From Ectocarpus siliculosus (lineage: Eukaryota > Sar > Phaeophyceae > Ectocarpales > Ectocarpaceae), in contig FN649743.1 in NCBI GenBank assembly GCA_000310025.1, positions 3,333,903-3,397,902 on the forward strand: a DNA stretch of 64,000 nucleotides, read 5' to 3'. The translations under genes were made by a program, and so were the position numbers. Positions 22,924-34,454 of the stretch are shown piece by piece; within the stretch, counting starts at the first letter, position 1, and the number at the start of each line of letters is the position of its first letter. Below the pieces are notes generated by a model, which was given only the letters and a program-made list of their open reading frames with translations, did no database searches and was not told the origin of the DNA.

Positions 22924-25900
22924 GTGAGAACGATCTATTACGTCGAACCTAGCAGCCACTCGCCACAGTTTTCTTCCCCCTTCCCTCCTCCACATGCTTT
23001 CCTGTCATGGCCTTTGGAAGCCTTCGGTGACAAGGGCAACATCGGCGAAGTCAGGGAAGATGACCAGGAGATTCTCACTCGGGTTCATGACCCAACGCCA
23101 ATCACCCCAACACGTTTCAGCGTGCGCCTGAAAGCAAGAATGAGTCAAATGTTTCCGCTTGGGTTGATCAGCGCTTCCCTCAGCACCCAATAATATCCTT
23201 GTCAGTTTTGACCTCAGAAGACGCAAACCGTTGGCCCCTTGAGCGAAAGTGAGGAGATGAGCAATAGAGAACGCGTGGAAACATGGGTAGTGAACCAAAT
23301 ATCTACACAAGGTTATATTTGCGTATGGAGTGTTGCACCACTGGCCGTCCCATGTACCCCGTCTTGAAGCAGATTTTTGACATCCTCGCGAGGTATCTTC
23401 GAGGGAGAATAGCGTTAAGCTTCAAAACCGCTGCAGTCCGAGTAGATGGTAGGTCCGATTTCATACATTTCCAAACTCGGGGGTTCCTGTTATATGTGTG
23501 CGTACCCTATTTGTGCTCCGATGGACGACAGACATGATGATGAACGAAATGATGTACGGGAGGCGCGAAAGCGCACACTTTTTGCGTGTAAGTGCCGCTA
23601 TCACGCTTGCTGCATTGTTTGGGCCGCGACATTGGTGCGCAATTCGTTTGGCTCCAAGAAGAGAGTTCATGAAGAGTGTTAACGCCGCCTTTCAGCGCAA
23701 CAACGCGCTTGCTTACTCGAGTGAACTTGTGCGGTGGCAGCGGGATACACTATATACAATGCTATGCGCCAATTCTGCTCCATGGATTGACCACCTGATA
23801 CGCTGTTTCTTTTTTCGCGAACGAATACACTAGGCCCCGGACAAGCGCGGGAGGCAAGGACGATTATGACGAACAGGCGGGGCCACAGCGAGAATATATT
23901 TTTCAGACCCCTGGCCGCGATGATACCATCTTGAATTTTTGTATGGGTATGTGGGTACGAGATGTGGAATCGACGATTGCGCCTGGACGACGTGCGTGGA
24001 AAAGAAAGGTGGAACGAACGAATGTTGGTGTCGCGCCGAAAGGGTGAAAGCCAGATGTGCACATGCAGGAATTGGTCAGCGGGTGCTGTCTAGTATTCGT
24101 GGTATTGCGCGCTTGCCATTGAGGTTAGGGGGCGAAGGGGGCGAGGGAGTTCTGCAAAATAGACATCACCCTATCATCAATGACGGACCGAGAAATGCCT
24201 CAAGATCAACGACACACATAATGGAGACAACCTTTAGACTACTGGAAACATTCGAAGGGTTGGCTGGAAGGAGCAGCGCCCAATGAACCATTGCTAGCTA
24301 GGCTTTCGTCGACCAAGACCATACTCACGGGGCAACGTGGCCGACAGGGGGTTCGCCGGGTATCGCCATTCGTTGCTGATCGCTGCCAAACGACGAACCT
24401 CTGGAGGGATGCCAGCGACAACGTTCTTGTCACCCATTCGGTTCACTCTATCTTCCCCCTACCCAACTGAGAAATATTTCTTTGGCAGTTGGGATACTAA
24501 GGGTAGTTTCACGTCACAACAAAATGAAATAGAACCTTACCGATAAGTTCCCTGTTGGTTTCCTCACTGATCAAACAAGGAGCGAGCGTGGGTAGCAAAA
24601 AGGAAGAATTTCCTGCGTATGCCCCCTGCTTCCTCTTTTCCCATATTTCTCCTCCAAGGCTGACAGTTCATGTCGAATTGTGGCAGAACCTCAGTGACAA
24701 CCGCAGCCCGCGATAGTACAGTTGCGTGCGGTGCTCTCGCGGACCAATTGATCGTACTACGCATGCAGTACTACATAATTGCTTGAAGATGAATGAAGGC
24801 AAACGGTGATGTCTATGTTTTTTTCCACCCTCATCATTTGAATTGATCTCACTAAGGGTTGCACCAGTGCGGGCGTGACATGGTGTTTGACCCTTTAGCC
24901 AAGATACGATCTGTGTGGGGGGTGTACTCATAGTCGTGCATGCCACAGTCGTTAGACCATTGACCTGTCATCCCTACAAAGCCGTTGCGGAGCACGCCGG
25001 GCTCTCCCCGGGCCAGCCTCTCACATCACCAAGCGCGAAGATATCATCTGTCTCGGATTCATTCCCTATTTATTGAGCAATGCGGAGGGGACCATTTATT
25101 TTTTGCGCCAAGCAAAATTTGGTGCACATGCGTGATGGTTGACTGGTTTGGTTTCCCTCTACAAGATCCACAATGAATGGTGACTGGTTTGCACAAACAT
25201 ACTATTTCCGGCGGACAACCCCTTCGGTTCTCCCATGCTTACCTCGAGCGCTTCACACTCCATATCTCTGCATAAAAGCGGCGGGAAATAGACTGGGGGT
25301 GTTTTCCATCAGTCGAGCTGTGCCAATGGCAAGGTATGCTACGGACCGATGATATCTAGAGCTCTCACAGAACGGAGAAAAGAAATGAGTGAATGAATCA
25401 ATGAATCAATGAAGATTACGTTCAGTCCTGAACCACGCACTTTTTTGAGCCAACCGCCGAGGCGTGAGAAATCTCCACGGCCATCCTGCACTATTTTAGA
25501 CGCCCTCAGCAAGTTTAGCTTACTGCTTTAACGTTTGGTTGTGTCGGTGATCGGCCGTCTCAATCGCGAAACACAAGCGAGCGGCTGGTCCTACGGACAC
25601 CAACTTGCTGGGATCCCGATCGATTGGTGCGTAAACGTTGCCTATCCTCCACCAAATCAAAGCCCCGTACAATCTAAAGCTGGATTGACAACTCCTTCCA
25701 CGCTGGAATGGCTGTGTGTCTGCCAATTGTTCCTGTCAACGAGAGGTTCGGGACACCGCTGCAAGCTCTCGACGCGGAAGTATGTTCCGCCGCAGTTGGC
25801 ACACGCACTAACATTTTGACATGATGATATAGGGTGAGAACTCATCAACCATGCATTCCATTGTACATACAGTAACTCCGATCTCGGCCAAATTGCGCAT

Positions 25901-26110
25901 GCATGCGTATGGTTGCATGTACCTGCCATCAAATTCCAATCTACGAGGGATTACCCGCTTCGAGGTCGGGATAAGCCTGCCAACGACAGGGTCTGGGCAC
26001 ACCTCTGCCACCTGCCCCACGACGGAGGCTGCTTATTCCGCCGCCTTTCGGCGGTTAATTTATTTTGTTCTTGTTGATACATACGCGCTCGAGCATATTT
26101 ATTTATGTAG
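22924..26110. other. No recognisable gene
   Basis: May hold the last exon of the EF-hand gene, but I could not identify it. Frames such as 24062-23679 (minus) carry no family motif. No structured repeat was found until 26111. Confidence 0.4.
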
Positions 26111-26365
26111 ATGTTGTGCCATTGGGTTCATGAATTTTATTCTTCTCACTGTAGACCGGCACACGAGCGGACTCCTTCTTCTTCGCATGGAACTGGACCT
26201 ATCCTTCATAACGTTGAGTTCAACTGTATGTCGGCTTCTTTGACAATGCATGTTGTGCCATTGGGTTCATGAATTTTATTCTTCTCACTGTAGACCGGCA
26301 CACGAGCGGACTCCTTCTTCTTCGCATGGAACTGGACCTATCCTTCATAACGTTGAGTTCAACTG
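26111..26365 (+). repeat. Tandem duplication, 116-bp unit with 139-bp period
   Basis: 26111-26226 and 26250-26365 appear identical by eye (TTGGGTTCATGAATTTTATT, then GTAGACCGGCACACGAGCGG). They are separated by 23 unrelated bases. The apparent identity suggests a recent duplication. Confidence 0.9.
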
Positions 26366-26410
26366 AAATTCCGCGTTTGTTTGCAACACACGGTGGAAAC
26401 GCGAGACCAC

Positions 26411-26477
26411 TGCGAAGGTGTACCGATTCTGGAAAAAGTCAATCGACGGATACCCTGCGAATCGGGTCCTCCTTAAC
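26411..26477 (-). repeat. 65-bp dispersed repeat, copy 3 (inverted)
   Basis: Reverse complement of the units at 11507 and 11782, lying 45 bases after the 139-bp tandem duplication. Confidence 0.8.
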
Positions 26478-26889
26478 ACCACCCCGCAAAACAACGAAAA
26501 CCTCTTGAGGACCAGCACGGTTGCCCGAGGCAAGCTTCGATACCAATGATGAGTTGTACCAAGGGTGCCCGAAGAACAAAATTTCCGACACCTAGGTATA
26601 CATTTTCATATTTGTTTTTTTTTGGGGGGAGGGTAAGAAATAACCACCCCCCCAAAAAACGCCATACTAAATCCTATATAAACCAATGCCATACTAATTC
26701 CTTTATAAAAGGGGCACCGTATGACGTAGGGGGATCTTTGGGGATCTGCGTGCCCCCTAGCCTGTGCGCTGCGAGTGTGGTGCGCCCTGGGGAGCCTGTA
26801 CGCTGTGTTGCGTACCAGGGAGAGCATCATGAGCGCGCCCTCAGGGGGGATTGTAGGCCAATACAGAAATGGGCCCTCTATAGTCGCGG

Positions 26890-27025
26890 GGTTGTGTCCT
26901 AAAATTTTACCGGCACTATACCGGGCACCGGCGCTATTCAGAAGTGCTTCATAGTGCCGGTGCGGCACTATTCAGGGTTGGGTTATCCCTCGATAGTGTC
27001 GGTCCGGCACTATTGAGTAAGGTGG
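26890..27025. repeat. Cluster of CGGCACTAT motifs in both orientations
   Basis: CCGGCACTAT, ATAGTGCCGGTGCGGCACTA and TAGTGTCGGTCCGGCACTAT occur within 130 bases, forming small palindromes. It resembles the subterminal zone of a TIR transposon, but I could not find a partner end. Confidence 0.5.
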
Positions 27026-27499
27026 TGTTTGATTTCATGGTGTGGTGCTCACGCTTTGCGTGGCCGACAAATACAAAATGGATCAAAATTGTGTATTATT
27101 AATAGTGGACGAAGCTAAATCTCAGTCACCCTCCTTCGATGTTGCAAGATAAACAGAAGACAAAACGAAAAAGAAACACGGCAGGAAGTGAGCTGCTAAA
27201 AAACAACCAACCATGTTGGGAATCCGTGAACGAACATGGTGCTGTGAAAGCCGCGTCTCATTTGGGAGTACTTTTTTGCGTTGGGTCCCGGAGAAGCAGG
27301 GTTTGGGCTGGCCGTTATTTTCAAGACAAAATTAAACCGGCCGATTTTTTCGCTCAAACTTGGTGTGCGTGTAACCACCGATGCCAGTCGAAGAATGATG
27401 GCCGTACCATAGCGTAGTTCATTCATTGTGGTTCAAGAGTTATGACTGAGTTCCTGCAACATATGTAACTTTGACTGTACCTCGATCGTGGCACGCACA

Positions 27500-27770
27500 T
27501 CGAGATGCGCCGCTGTGTTATCGAGTTTGGACCTGAAATTTGGCATGTGATTTGGAACGTTCTCGCCAAGACGCCACCGGAAGACCCTCAGCATTCTTTT
27601 AATTTTTCGCCGACTTGCGCCCGTCTTTTGTATCCCTGAAAGGGGAAGTTGGCCATATCTCGACACTCGAAAACAAAAAAGCTTAGGGTCTTCCGGTGGC
27701 GCCTTGGTGAGAACGTTCCAAATCACGTGTCAACATTTCAGGTCAAAACTCGAAAAACTCAGCGCCTCAA
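27500..27770. repeat. Inverted repeat with ~70-90 base arms
   Basis: 27529-27597 and 27677-27742 are near-complementary (core TGATTTGGAACGTTCTC; CGCCACCGGAAGACCCT), with weaker pairing outward to about 27500 and 27770. The loop is about 80 bases. This is the structure of a foldback or MITE-like element. Flanking target duplications were not resolved. Confidence 0.75.
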
Positions 27771-27779
27771 TCCCAGCCG

Positions 27780-28550
27780 TCTTGGCCGGACCAGCTTGTA
27801 TGACGTCATATTTTCCACAAGTGGTCGTTTTTTCTGGATCTTTCAGGCAGGACAGAGCTAGCCTCTGACACGCTGAGGTCACCGCTCACCGGGAGTAAGA
27901 AATTGTTGGCCATCCTCACAAGAGACGGAGGAGGACGGTGGGACGGTGCGGTACCGAGGTGGTCCAGGACCGAGGCATGTGGCCAGAGTGTGAGTGTTAA
28001 ATGGGGGAAGTATCTGAGTGGTCAAGCTTTGGCAGCTTGGAGCAAAGATGGTGGGGGGATTGGGGTACTGGGGATAGGCCAGCACACACGACGTGTGGAA
28101 TGTAAAAGAGAGGTGCACGACAACCACCAACTACATATGAACATCTCCTTTTGCTAGCCTGGCCGCTCATGATGGTTCTCTCCAAACCTGGTAGAGGCTG
28201 GCAATACATATGGATCCTTTTGGTTTTGGTTTTGCAGTTGTGTTACTGCTGTACAGCAGTAGTACATATTGTTCTGTTCCCGCGTACCGCACACAAGATA
28301 CCACCCCCCCGCAAATCAAAGCTCGATGACTTCCTACGAAATTGGATGCCAGAATCAAATGACACTGCTGCTGTACCCTTTCGGAAAGCTCTCGACGCGG
28401 CAGTTCCGACGCCGCCTTGTCGGCACAACGTAACTGTCTTTACTGCAGACGCGGGCTTTGAAAGCAGCGGGAGGGTGCTGCGTGATGGCAGTGGCATTTT
28501 ATGCTGCTGTTTGACTCTGTTTCGGAACATTTCCCTCTGCTCGGCAGCAT
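27780..28550. other. No recognisable gene; possible diverged MITE end near 28286
   Basis: A 136-residue plus-strand frame (28151-28561) has a hydrophobic start but no family motif, and it overlaps sequence like the MITE terminus (ACACAAGATACCACCCCCCC at about 28293). It is probably not a gene. Confidence 0.4.
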
Positions 28551-28551
28551 A

Positions 28552-28768
28552 CCGTATATGACACAAGATAACACACCCCCTTGACCGATTTTCAAAGATC
28601 GATTTCTCAACAGAAGGAAGACTCACAAGGCCGAAAATGGCGGCGTTGGAACCGTCTCGTTGAGAGCTTTTGGAAAATGTATCATTTCGTTTATGTATCC
28701 TCTTCGTCGTCGAGTAATCGATCTTTGAAAACCGGGCCAGGGGGTGTGTTATCTTGTGTCATATACGG
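28552..28768. mobile_element. MITE with ~60-base terminal inverted repeats, TA flanked
   Basis: Left end CCGTATATGACACAAGATAA and right end its reverse complement; pairing continues through ACACACCCCC and TTTTCAAAGATCGATT. TA lies on both sides (28550-28551 and 28769-28770). At 217 bases with no coding capacity it fits a TA-targeting MITE, superfamily not assigned. Confidence 0.8.
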
Positions 28769-28772
28769 TAGT

Positions 28773-30244
28773 CTACAGTAGCCACTTTGCGCATTTGATG
28801 CTTCTGCGCTTGCGAAAGGAACGCACCACGGACCTGTTCCACACATCCCCGTGAAATATTCCGCAGCATCACGGGCGCCAAACTACATGTGAATATCTTT
28901 ATGGAATGGACACGCGTGCTTACAAGGAAAATCACAACGCGCGAAACAGGTTACTGTAACATTGTTGGGTTTCCTCGTGATCATGATCATGACCGGATCA
29001 CGAACCGCCAAAATCCATGACGAGGCGTACTGCTGTCGCAACTGTCGACGCATAAAGAGGAGGGATCTGTTGGGGAGGTTGACCTTCGCTCATCGAGTTT
29101 TCCGTACGTGTAGCACACGGTTGTCTGCGCCCCTTGATGTGTAGTCGATAAAGAAGAACGGGCCCGCTGAAGCAACAGAGCCTCACATGTTCACGAAGGA
29201 TATGAAAATTGGCACACCACAGCGAGCGGTGGATTCTTTCACTCTAAACTCTAGTTCGAAGAAAATAACAACGTAAAACAACCTGTGCTCGACAACAGAT
29301 GGTGACGAAATAAGAAACTGAGCCTCGACCTAATCTTGAAGTCTCATATCTCGGGGCTCGTGCTGTGGTACTACAGTGTAGTATGCGGTATTGGGAAGAC
29401 AACTGCTGCTGCCGTATAATGAGTACACGATTAAAACCACTTCGTTCCAATAAAAACGCTGTAAACCGGCAGCGGAAGTTCGAGGCGACCTGAACTAGGC
29501 ATTCCTCAGCTGCATCGTCGATGCGACGGGATAAATTATGTTGTCCGACTCGTCATGTTCACCCGTTCGTGCACACCTGCACACATTTTTCTTTCCCTCG
29601 AGACGTTCTCCCCATCATGATCGTTCCGGCTGTCTGTTCCCTCTCGACCTGCAGTCGGGCAAGCCTTGAGGTGGCGATGGAGGCTGTTCGACCTTCTCAC
29701 CGCAATCTTCTTCACTGGCGCGCAAGGCTATTCCTCGTCAGCAGGTTGGGAGTCGTGGCGTTAGGGTGAAACAAATAATTCACGCAAAACAATAATTCTT
29801 GTGGACACCGCCGCACCCGTCCCTTTCGTACCGCGTTCAATAGCCAATCAAATGAGTGTCCAAGTGTTGTGAGCATTTGCACCATTTGACCGGGTTTGGT
29901 TTTCGATTGTGTGTCAAAACGCTTGCGGTGCCGCGTTGGATGTATATTTCGGAAAACAGCACCACATTGAAACGGTAATCAATAATAGGACCGTACCGTC
30001 AACGCCATCAGTCGAGACATGACGTGAGGAAGCAAGCGAAGCAAGCGACGCGTCGGCCGAGAATGTCCAGCATATGGCTCAGATGCCCACCGTTTTGTTT
30101 TGTTTCGGCGATATCTAATGCAGAGGGGGTATCTCCTGGTAGCAGGGAGCGAGTTCTTCCCCCCTCTCCCCATCAGCTGAATCCCCACCTCGCCGCTTTG
30201 TCACTGCAAATCGTTACCTCCACTGACGGCAATCATCTCCGCAG
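28773..30244. other. No recognisable gene; should contain the 5' exon(s) of the LNR gene
   Basis: The LNR gene needs at least one upstream exon with a start and signal peptide ending in phase 1. A few short frames here (for example from the ATG at 29617) could serve, but nothing supports one over another. Confidence 0.35.
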
Positions 30245-33200
30245 ACTATCCGGACTGCGAGGGATTCATAGGGCGCATCGGCACTGGGATATGCACTCCC
30301 GGTACGACAACATAGATGACACGGGGTTTATGTTGATCATTTTTGTCGTGGGCTCCTTGTCAGAAGCGTGCGTAAGGTGTCAAAGCGATCATGCTAGCCC
30401 CTTGGCGTGGAAAGCGCATGGGGAGTGTTTTGTGTGGGCGATCGTGACTCCCAATAGGCGCAAGACTTGTTCGTTTTGTCTAAAGCAAAAGGGCCATTGT
30501 CAAGTCTTCCAGCTGGTTTGCTTTCCCCCCTCCGTTTGGCGGTTGTCCTTGCCCGGTTTTGATCCGACATCTCTCTGTGGGCTAACCTCATCGTTTCCGC
30601 CCCGTGTTTCGTCCCGCAGAAAACAACAACGAGCTATGCGGGTACGACGGCGGCGACTGTGAGTGAAAAACAATTTGAAATATTTGCTGACCCGGTTTCT
30701 TGAATACATTTGCCATGATGAACGACCGACTCAGGGAGGAACTTCCCGGTCTGTAGACGAACTGGTCAACGTGTCGGACAATCGGACGTGGACGAAAACA
30801 GGAAGGTGCTGGCCCACATGACGATTTCCAGTGACAGAGGGTCCCCGCGGGCTAATTGTATCGACTCGGAGTGGCGATTCCCAGAATGATGTCTTTGACC
30901 ACGTGCTTAGCGCTTCTCTTAAGGACAACAGCATGTACGCAGCTTTCGACTTGGTGGGAATGCTCGATGAACGCTCGATCTTGTTGGTCGATATATGACG
31001 AAAAATCACATTTTCCATGCATTTTTCCAACCCAACCGAAGCCAAAAATGCCCCAGCCAGTCGCTGTTTCGTCGGCAGTGCGTGAAATAGGAACGAAGTG
31101 TCGCGCCGCGGTGGAGCAGCTGCAAGGGATCGCCTAAACCGCTGCTCGCGTTTCTATTTATTTAGGTTGCTGGTGTGACTGTGATTCAACTGAGTACCCT
31201 TGTGAGGAACAAGGCGATTCGAGTTACAACTGTATCGACCCCGAGACGACCTGCAAAGAAGAAGAAGAAGAAGAAGAAGGTATGCGAAACATTCGCATGC
31301 ACGTGCCCGGTACAATGTGTTACGTTGAGCTGATTTTCTAAGGAGGCGCATCGTCTGTGCTTTGATGTTAGCTTTCGAAAATGTGCACAGGTTTTTGCCA
31401 TACATGCCTTGAGAAATGCAGCCAACAGTTGCGGGCGATACAGGCGGAATAGAGGACCCTGACCTGTGTTGGCGGGCTCCCGTCGACAGTGGAGGACCGA
31501 GAGCCTTCCTTCGCGTTCATGATTTGTCCTAAATGCGTGGACTACTGCAGCCGACGCCTACGGTGCTCCAATACCTCGACCAATCGCCCACGGTGGCCTG
31601 CTGCCCCGGTCACCGCCGCATTCGTACAGATTGCGACTCCGCTTGTCGATGCCAGCGAAGAGTGTAACCTTGGTGTGCGCACGCGCAAAATTCATTTTGT
31701 GGCAAGGGCCGCAGCCCAATTGCTGTGGCAAACAATAGCTTACGCAAGCATGCCAAGCGTCAGTCACAATGAAGCGCAGGAGAACGTTAGGGCACTTCTT
31801 TGTGTTGTGTTTTCGGCCATGTTTTTCGGCGATTGTTTCGGCGAGTTTCTGTTGTCGCCTGCCCAGCGAGAATCTTGATGACAGCGAGACTGCCCTCTTC
31901 GCCCCCATCTGAGCCCCCACCCGCGCCGCTTCGTTTTCCTGGTGTTACTTCCCGCTCTTCCCTCCGTCGACGGCAGTCATCTCCGCAAAATATCCTGACT
32001 GCGACGGAGTCTTAAACATTGGTACAGGGATGTGCTCTCCCGGTACGCGTCGATAAAGAGCACATTGATTTCTGTCTCGAACTCCGGTGGAAGATTTGGC
32101 CGCCACAACCTTAGGCATGTCTTTGCTGGCCGTAAGGATCATATCATTGCTATGTAGTCTGCACAGCAGATTGTTGCTCTACTTTCGGTTTTGGGTTGGA
32201 CTGCACACGAAGCGTGGTTGCGTGTCATGATTGTGACCCTTCGTGTTTGTACTCGCAAGACCCGCTCGATTGTCCGCAAGAGGGGGTAGATATACGTCTG
32301 ATGGGTGCCTTGTTTCGTCCCCAACGATTGAACATATGCCGTCCCCATACTCCGTGGTCTAACCTCATCGTTTCCATTTAATGTTTTCTTCCACAGACAA
32401 CAACAACGAGCAATGCGGGTACGACGGCGGCGACTGTGAGTAAACCAGACAGCAGTAGAACAATCTGCTTGACCCGACTTCATAAAGACTTTCTTCGTGT
32501 TGAGTGACAGGCTAGAACTTGCCCTTCATCCCGTCATGTCCACCAGAACTACCCAACATGTTGGGCAGCAGTTAGACTTGTACTTGAATAGATCGGTGCT
32601 GGGGGGATTCGCGATTTCCGGTGACAGGGTCGAGGCAGGACAAAACCAGCTCGATGTGGCGTTTTTCAGAATGATGTCGATTACAATACGACGTGGGTAG
32701 CACTTGTTCGCGAAGGGCACGGCGATGTTTCTGGCTTTCGAAGTGGTGCGAATGCTCTTCGAACGGTCAATGTGTTGTTGGTCGATATATTATGACAACC
32801 GCCGCCCCTTTGTATGGATTTTCCAGCCCATCCTGAGTCAAGAATGTCCTAGCCAATCGCTCTTTCGTCGGCTTTGCGAGCAATACGCACGAACCGTCGT
32901 GCCCCGTTGGAACAGCTGGGAGGTTTTACGGTCGCCCAACTCTCGATTTTTTCAGGTTGCTGGTGTGACTGCAATTCACCCGACTGTGAGGAAAAAGGCG
33001 ATCCGAGCTACGACTGTATCGACCCCGAGTCGAAGTGCAAAGGAGACGGTATGTGAAACGCCTGCACATACGTGCCTGGTGTGTACGTGGTGTATATGTT
33101 GTCTGCTTGTGTTTATTCCTGGGGCAAGCATAGGCTGTGCTTTGATGTTTTGCTAGTATCGAACGTACTCGGCTGCGTGCCTCGAAGAATACAATCCCGA

Positions 33201-33740
33201 AGTTGGGGGCGAGACAGGAATACAAGACCCTGAAATATGCTGACGGGCTTGCAGTGGCAGTGAGGGACGGGCAGCCTTTTGTCGCCTGCGGTATATGTGT
33301 TTTTCTCTCTTCGTGGGCTGCTACAGCCGACGCCTGCAGTACTCCGAAACCTCGATCTATCGCCCACGGTACTTGGCTATCCACCGCAAAGAGTGCAAAG
33401 TATAGCTCCGTTTGTCGATCCCAGAAACGATTATAGGCTTGGTGTGTTCATGTGCAAATAACGTTTGTGAAGATTGCCGAAGCGCTAAGGCAAACGCACG
33501 CGGGCCGTGACGTCCACGTTGGGAGCCGACCGGGTTCAAACTCTAAGACACTCCGTCTTTACGTTTTGGGCCCAGACAAGGTCGTCGAGGTCTGACATGA
33601 AACGCCCACGCCGTGTATCATCGGGATAGAGCCCCAGAGCATACCAAGTTCATGCATGCGAGAACGTTCGGAGAACCTTTCCGAGTATTTGGTCGCGATA
33701 ATGTGTGCGCTACCACCGTATTCTGGTGGGGAATAATGTG
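30200..33740 (+). repeat. Tandem duplication of ~1.77 kb, two copies with one LNR exon set each
   Basis: Corresponding points are offset by 1.74-1.79 kb: exon 30245 with 31977, 30620 with 32397, 31166 with 32956, and the intronic stretch 31540-31680 with 33310-33450. Exons are better conserved than introns. The join lies near 31960. Confidence 0.75.
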
Positions 33741-34454
33741 TCGTCACGTCCTTCTCTTACGCCGTTTCTATCGTGTCGCCGCTCTGATTCCCCCTGCCCA
33801 CCCAAGGCTCCCTGCCTATAAGGGGACTTCAGGAATCGCCACGGGTCGACAACACCGGTGTCCCTACCTCTTCCCCGACCACTGCCGCCCCGATCGCCGA
33901 CTCTTCCACCTTTTCCCCGACGGCTGCGGCGATGCCGGTGGTGCCCGTTTCCCCCGGTGTATCCCAGCCGACAGACCCATCTTCTGATGGAGGTGAGAGA
34001 CTTTTGTTTCGGCCGCTTGTTTTCTCTCAAAATTACTTCATGAAGTCATCACCGAGCTTTGCAAGAATCTGGCCGAGTAGTGCGGGCAACAAACCAGGTC
34101 TTTCCTTTTCTCCGCCGCTGTCCACTGCCTCAAGTGTTTTTTTCATCTCTTGGCGTTTTTGATGTTGACCTCAATACCCGTCGATGGTCTCTGCCTATAA
34201 ATTTATTTCCAGTTCCGCTGGGCCCCGTCGTGGGAGGCGTGGTGGGCGGGTTGGTGATCGTGGCGATCATCTTGGCGGTTGCGATCAAGGCCGGTCTTCT
34301 CAAGAACTCAAGACATAGCAACACCGGTCCGACCCCTGCCGCCCCCGTTGACCCGGCGTACCCCGCTGCTCTCCAGCAGTATCCCTCACAGTCTTCTGGT
34401 CGTCCTACCACCCAGTATCCTGGAGCCCATCAGTATCCCGCACCAGTACAATAA
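30245..34454 (+). CDS. LNR (Lin-12/Notch repeat) single-pass membrane protein, 5' incomplete
   Basis: Phase-consistent exons: 30245-30301 (YPDCEGFIGRIGTGICTP), 30620-30658 (ENNNELCGYDGGDC), 31166-31279 (CWCDCDSTEYPCEEQGDSS, then a Glu run), 31977-32042, 32397-32435 (DNNNEQCGYDGGDC), 32956-33048, a Ser/Thr/Pro stalk exon ending 33992 and the last exon 34213-34454. CGYDGGDC is the hallmark of LNR modules, which bind calcium and are disulphide bonded outside the cell. The last exon reads VVGGVVGGLVIVAIILAVAI, one membrane helix, then a basic stop and a Pro/Gln/Tyr-rich cytoplasmic tail to the TAA at 34452. The stalk exon starts at 33807 or 33833; only the former keeps phase. The signal peptide exon was not found. 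The family suggests a surface receptor or adhesion role; ligand and function are unknown. Confidence 0.85.
31258..31279 (+). repeat. (GAA)n run inside an LNR-gene exon
   Basis: Seven GAA-type codons encode poly-Glu directly before the GTATGC donor. The duplicate exon at 32956-33048 ends instead in AAAGGAGACG without the run, so the repeat grew after duplication or was lost. Confidence 0.85.

Noticed and set aside
28151-28561. 136-residue plus frame with a hydrophobic N-terminus
   Set aside because: Overlaps MITE-like sequence and ends in its terminal repeat; hydrophobic run alone is not evidence of a gene.
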